Below, piece by piece: positions 6,738-7,083 of a stretch of DNA of 7,083 nucleotides; position 1 is the first letter of the stretch, and every line of letters starts with the position of its first letter. This stretch comes from an uncultured Bacteroidales bacterium (lineage in GTDB: Bacteria > Bacteroidota > Bacteroidia > Bacteroidales > Paludibacteraceae). The notes beneath the pieces were generated by a model. The model worked only from the letters and a program-made list of their open reading frames with translations. It had not been told where the DNA came from and did no database searches. Position numbers and translations under genes: made by a program. The stretch is from the NCBI GenBank assembly GCA_937910305.1, contig CALEPS010000138.1, positions 1 to 7,083 on the forward strand, read 5' to 3'.

Positions 6738-6758
6738 GATTTGACAATTTAACAGTTT
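6738..6758 (-). repeat. Intergenic TGTTAAA-type repeat, copy 2
   Basis: On the coding strand this reads AAACTGTTAAATTGTCAAATC, matching the block at 4231-4251 at 19 of 21 positions and in the same orientation relative to transcription. Its first bases form part of the TAA stop (6757-6759) of the small membrane protein. It ends 20 nt before the chaperone ATG. Confidence 0.65.
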
Positions 6759-6969
6759 AACCCTTCAAGGTTGCCTCTGCAATCTTGTTTTTTCTCTCCC
6801 GCCGCATCTCTTTGTCTTGCGCGGTCGAGCAATGGATACCGTCCTCTTTCATCCGTTTGTTCTGATGGATATGCTGCGACCGGAAACTGTGATCTTTCCG
6901 GAAAATCACACCTACACTCAGCAGTAAAAATGCTGCTCCTACAACTCCTATAACTAATAATGTTCTCAT
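6757..6969 (-). CDS. Conserved small single-pass membrane protein of unknown function
   Basis: This 70-residue protein has one transmembrane helix (about residues 4-23, LLVIGVVGAAFLLLSVGVIF) and a cytoplasmic-looking basic tail. The tail pattern HIHQNKRMKEDGIHCSTAQD (33-52) followed by KEMRRERKNK matches, from memory, a family of small Bacteroidales proteins with a FxxxHIxxNKxxxxxGIxC(A/S)xxQDxE pattern; I know no assigned function. It has a single Cys at 47 in that motif. It is the first gene after the promoter and is separated from the chaperone gene by 39 nt, so co-transcription is likely. A second frame over the same bases (6749-7021) starts upstream of the expected transcription start and lacks the helix-tail logic, so I prefer this one. 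The ATG is at 6967-6969. Confidence 0.8.
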   Translation of the reverse strand: MRTLLVIGVVGAAFLLLSVGVIFRKDHSFRSQHIHQNKRMKEDGIHCSTAQDKEMRRERKNKIAEATLKG

Positions 6970-6990
6970 ACGCGCACACGAAATCGGCTA

Positions 6991-7021
6991 CAAAGGTACA
7001 ACAAAAATTGCACATACGCAA
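6991..7021 (-). promoter_or_regulatory. Bacteroidetes-type promoter for the block
   Basis: On the minus strand TACCTTTG (6991-6998) matches the Bacteroidetes -7 element TAnnTTTG. TTG (7019-7021, within ACTTGCG) lies 20 nt upstream as the -33 element. Transcription would start near 6985, leaving a leader of roughly 15-20 nt before the ATG at 6969. No comparable TAnnTTTG was seen in the gaps at 1377-1465, 4222-4278, 6040-6087 or 6718-6756. Confidence 0.75.
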
Positions 7022-7041
7022 GTTTTTAAGCGGAATTTTTG

Positions 7042-7068
7042 AAAAAAGTAGAAGTTCTCTACTTCTTT
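7042..7068 (-). terminator. Possible intrinsic terminator of a gene upstream of the window
   Basis: On the minus strand AAAGAAGTAG and CTACTTTTTT form a 10-bp stem with one G-U pair around a 7-base loop, and the 3' arm ends in a run of T. The G-U pair is tolerated only in the minus-strand transcript, which favours that direction. The stem is AT-rich and so weak, and the gene it would serve lies outside the window. Confidence 0.4.
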
Positions 7069-7083
7069 TAGGGATAGATAGCA

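Noticed and set aside
6749..7021. 90-codon Cys- and Arg-rich frame overlapping the small membrane protein gene
   Set aside because: Its start lies upstream of the predicted transcription start, inside the promoter, and the other frame gives a clean membrane helix with a conserved-looking tail.

Overview
The window looks like a chromosomal segment of a Bacteroidales (Bacteroidota) bacterium. The signs are a Bacteroidetes-type promoter (TTG, 20 bases, TACCTTTG), AT-rich leaders with little Shine-Dalgarno sequence, a Skp/OmpH homologue and a small single-pass membrane protein of kinds I know from Bacteroidales, and SerA, SerC and carboxyltransferase sequences very close in style to Bacteroides and Prevotella proteins. 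I see no tRNA, rRNA, CRISPR array, transposase or phage gene. Every gene lies on the minus strand, so transcription runs from position 7083 towards 1. The genes are close together and only one good promoter is visible, so the whole block may be one operon.

In transcription order: a possible terminator of an upstream gene (about 7042-7068), a promoter (6991-7021), a 70-residue single-pass membrane protein (6757-6969), a membrane-anchored Skp/OmpH-like chaperone (6088-6717), a Wzi-like outer-membrane beta-barrel (4279-6039), a biotin-dependent carboxyltransferase subunit of the oxaloacetate decarboxylase alpha/PycB type (2548-4221), serC (1466-2545), serA (456-1376), and the first 153 codons of a secreted protein that runs off the window (1-459).

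The upstream half concerns the envelope: a chaperone for outer-membrane proteins is followed by a barrel it could plausibly escort. The downstream half is central metabolism: a carboxyltransferase at the pyruvate/oxaloacetate node, then the first two enzymes of serine synthesis from 3-phosphoglycerate. Junctions in this half are tight: 2 nt between the carboxyltransferase and serC, and a 4-nt GTGA overlap between serA and the secreted protein.

The features least explained by ordinary annotation are small repeats. A GC-rich palindromic element is inserted in frame into the carboxyltransferase gene and encodes the peptide TSPQPSPQGRE. Heptamer-type low-complexity repeats sit at three successive gene junctions: AGAATTG x7 between the chaperone and barrel genes, and a 21-bp TGTTAAA-type motif in two near-identical copies. 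In two cases the repeat supplies the stop codon of the upstream gene. I see no clear novel multi-gene system.
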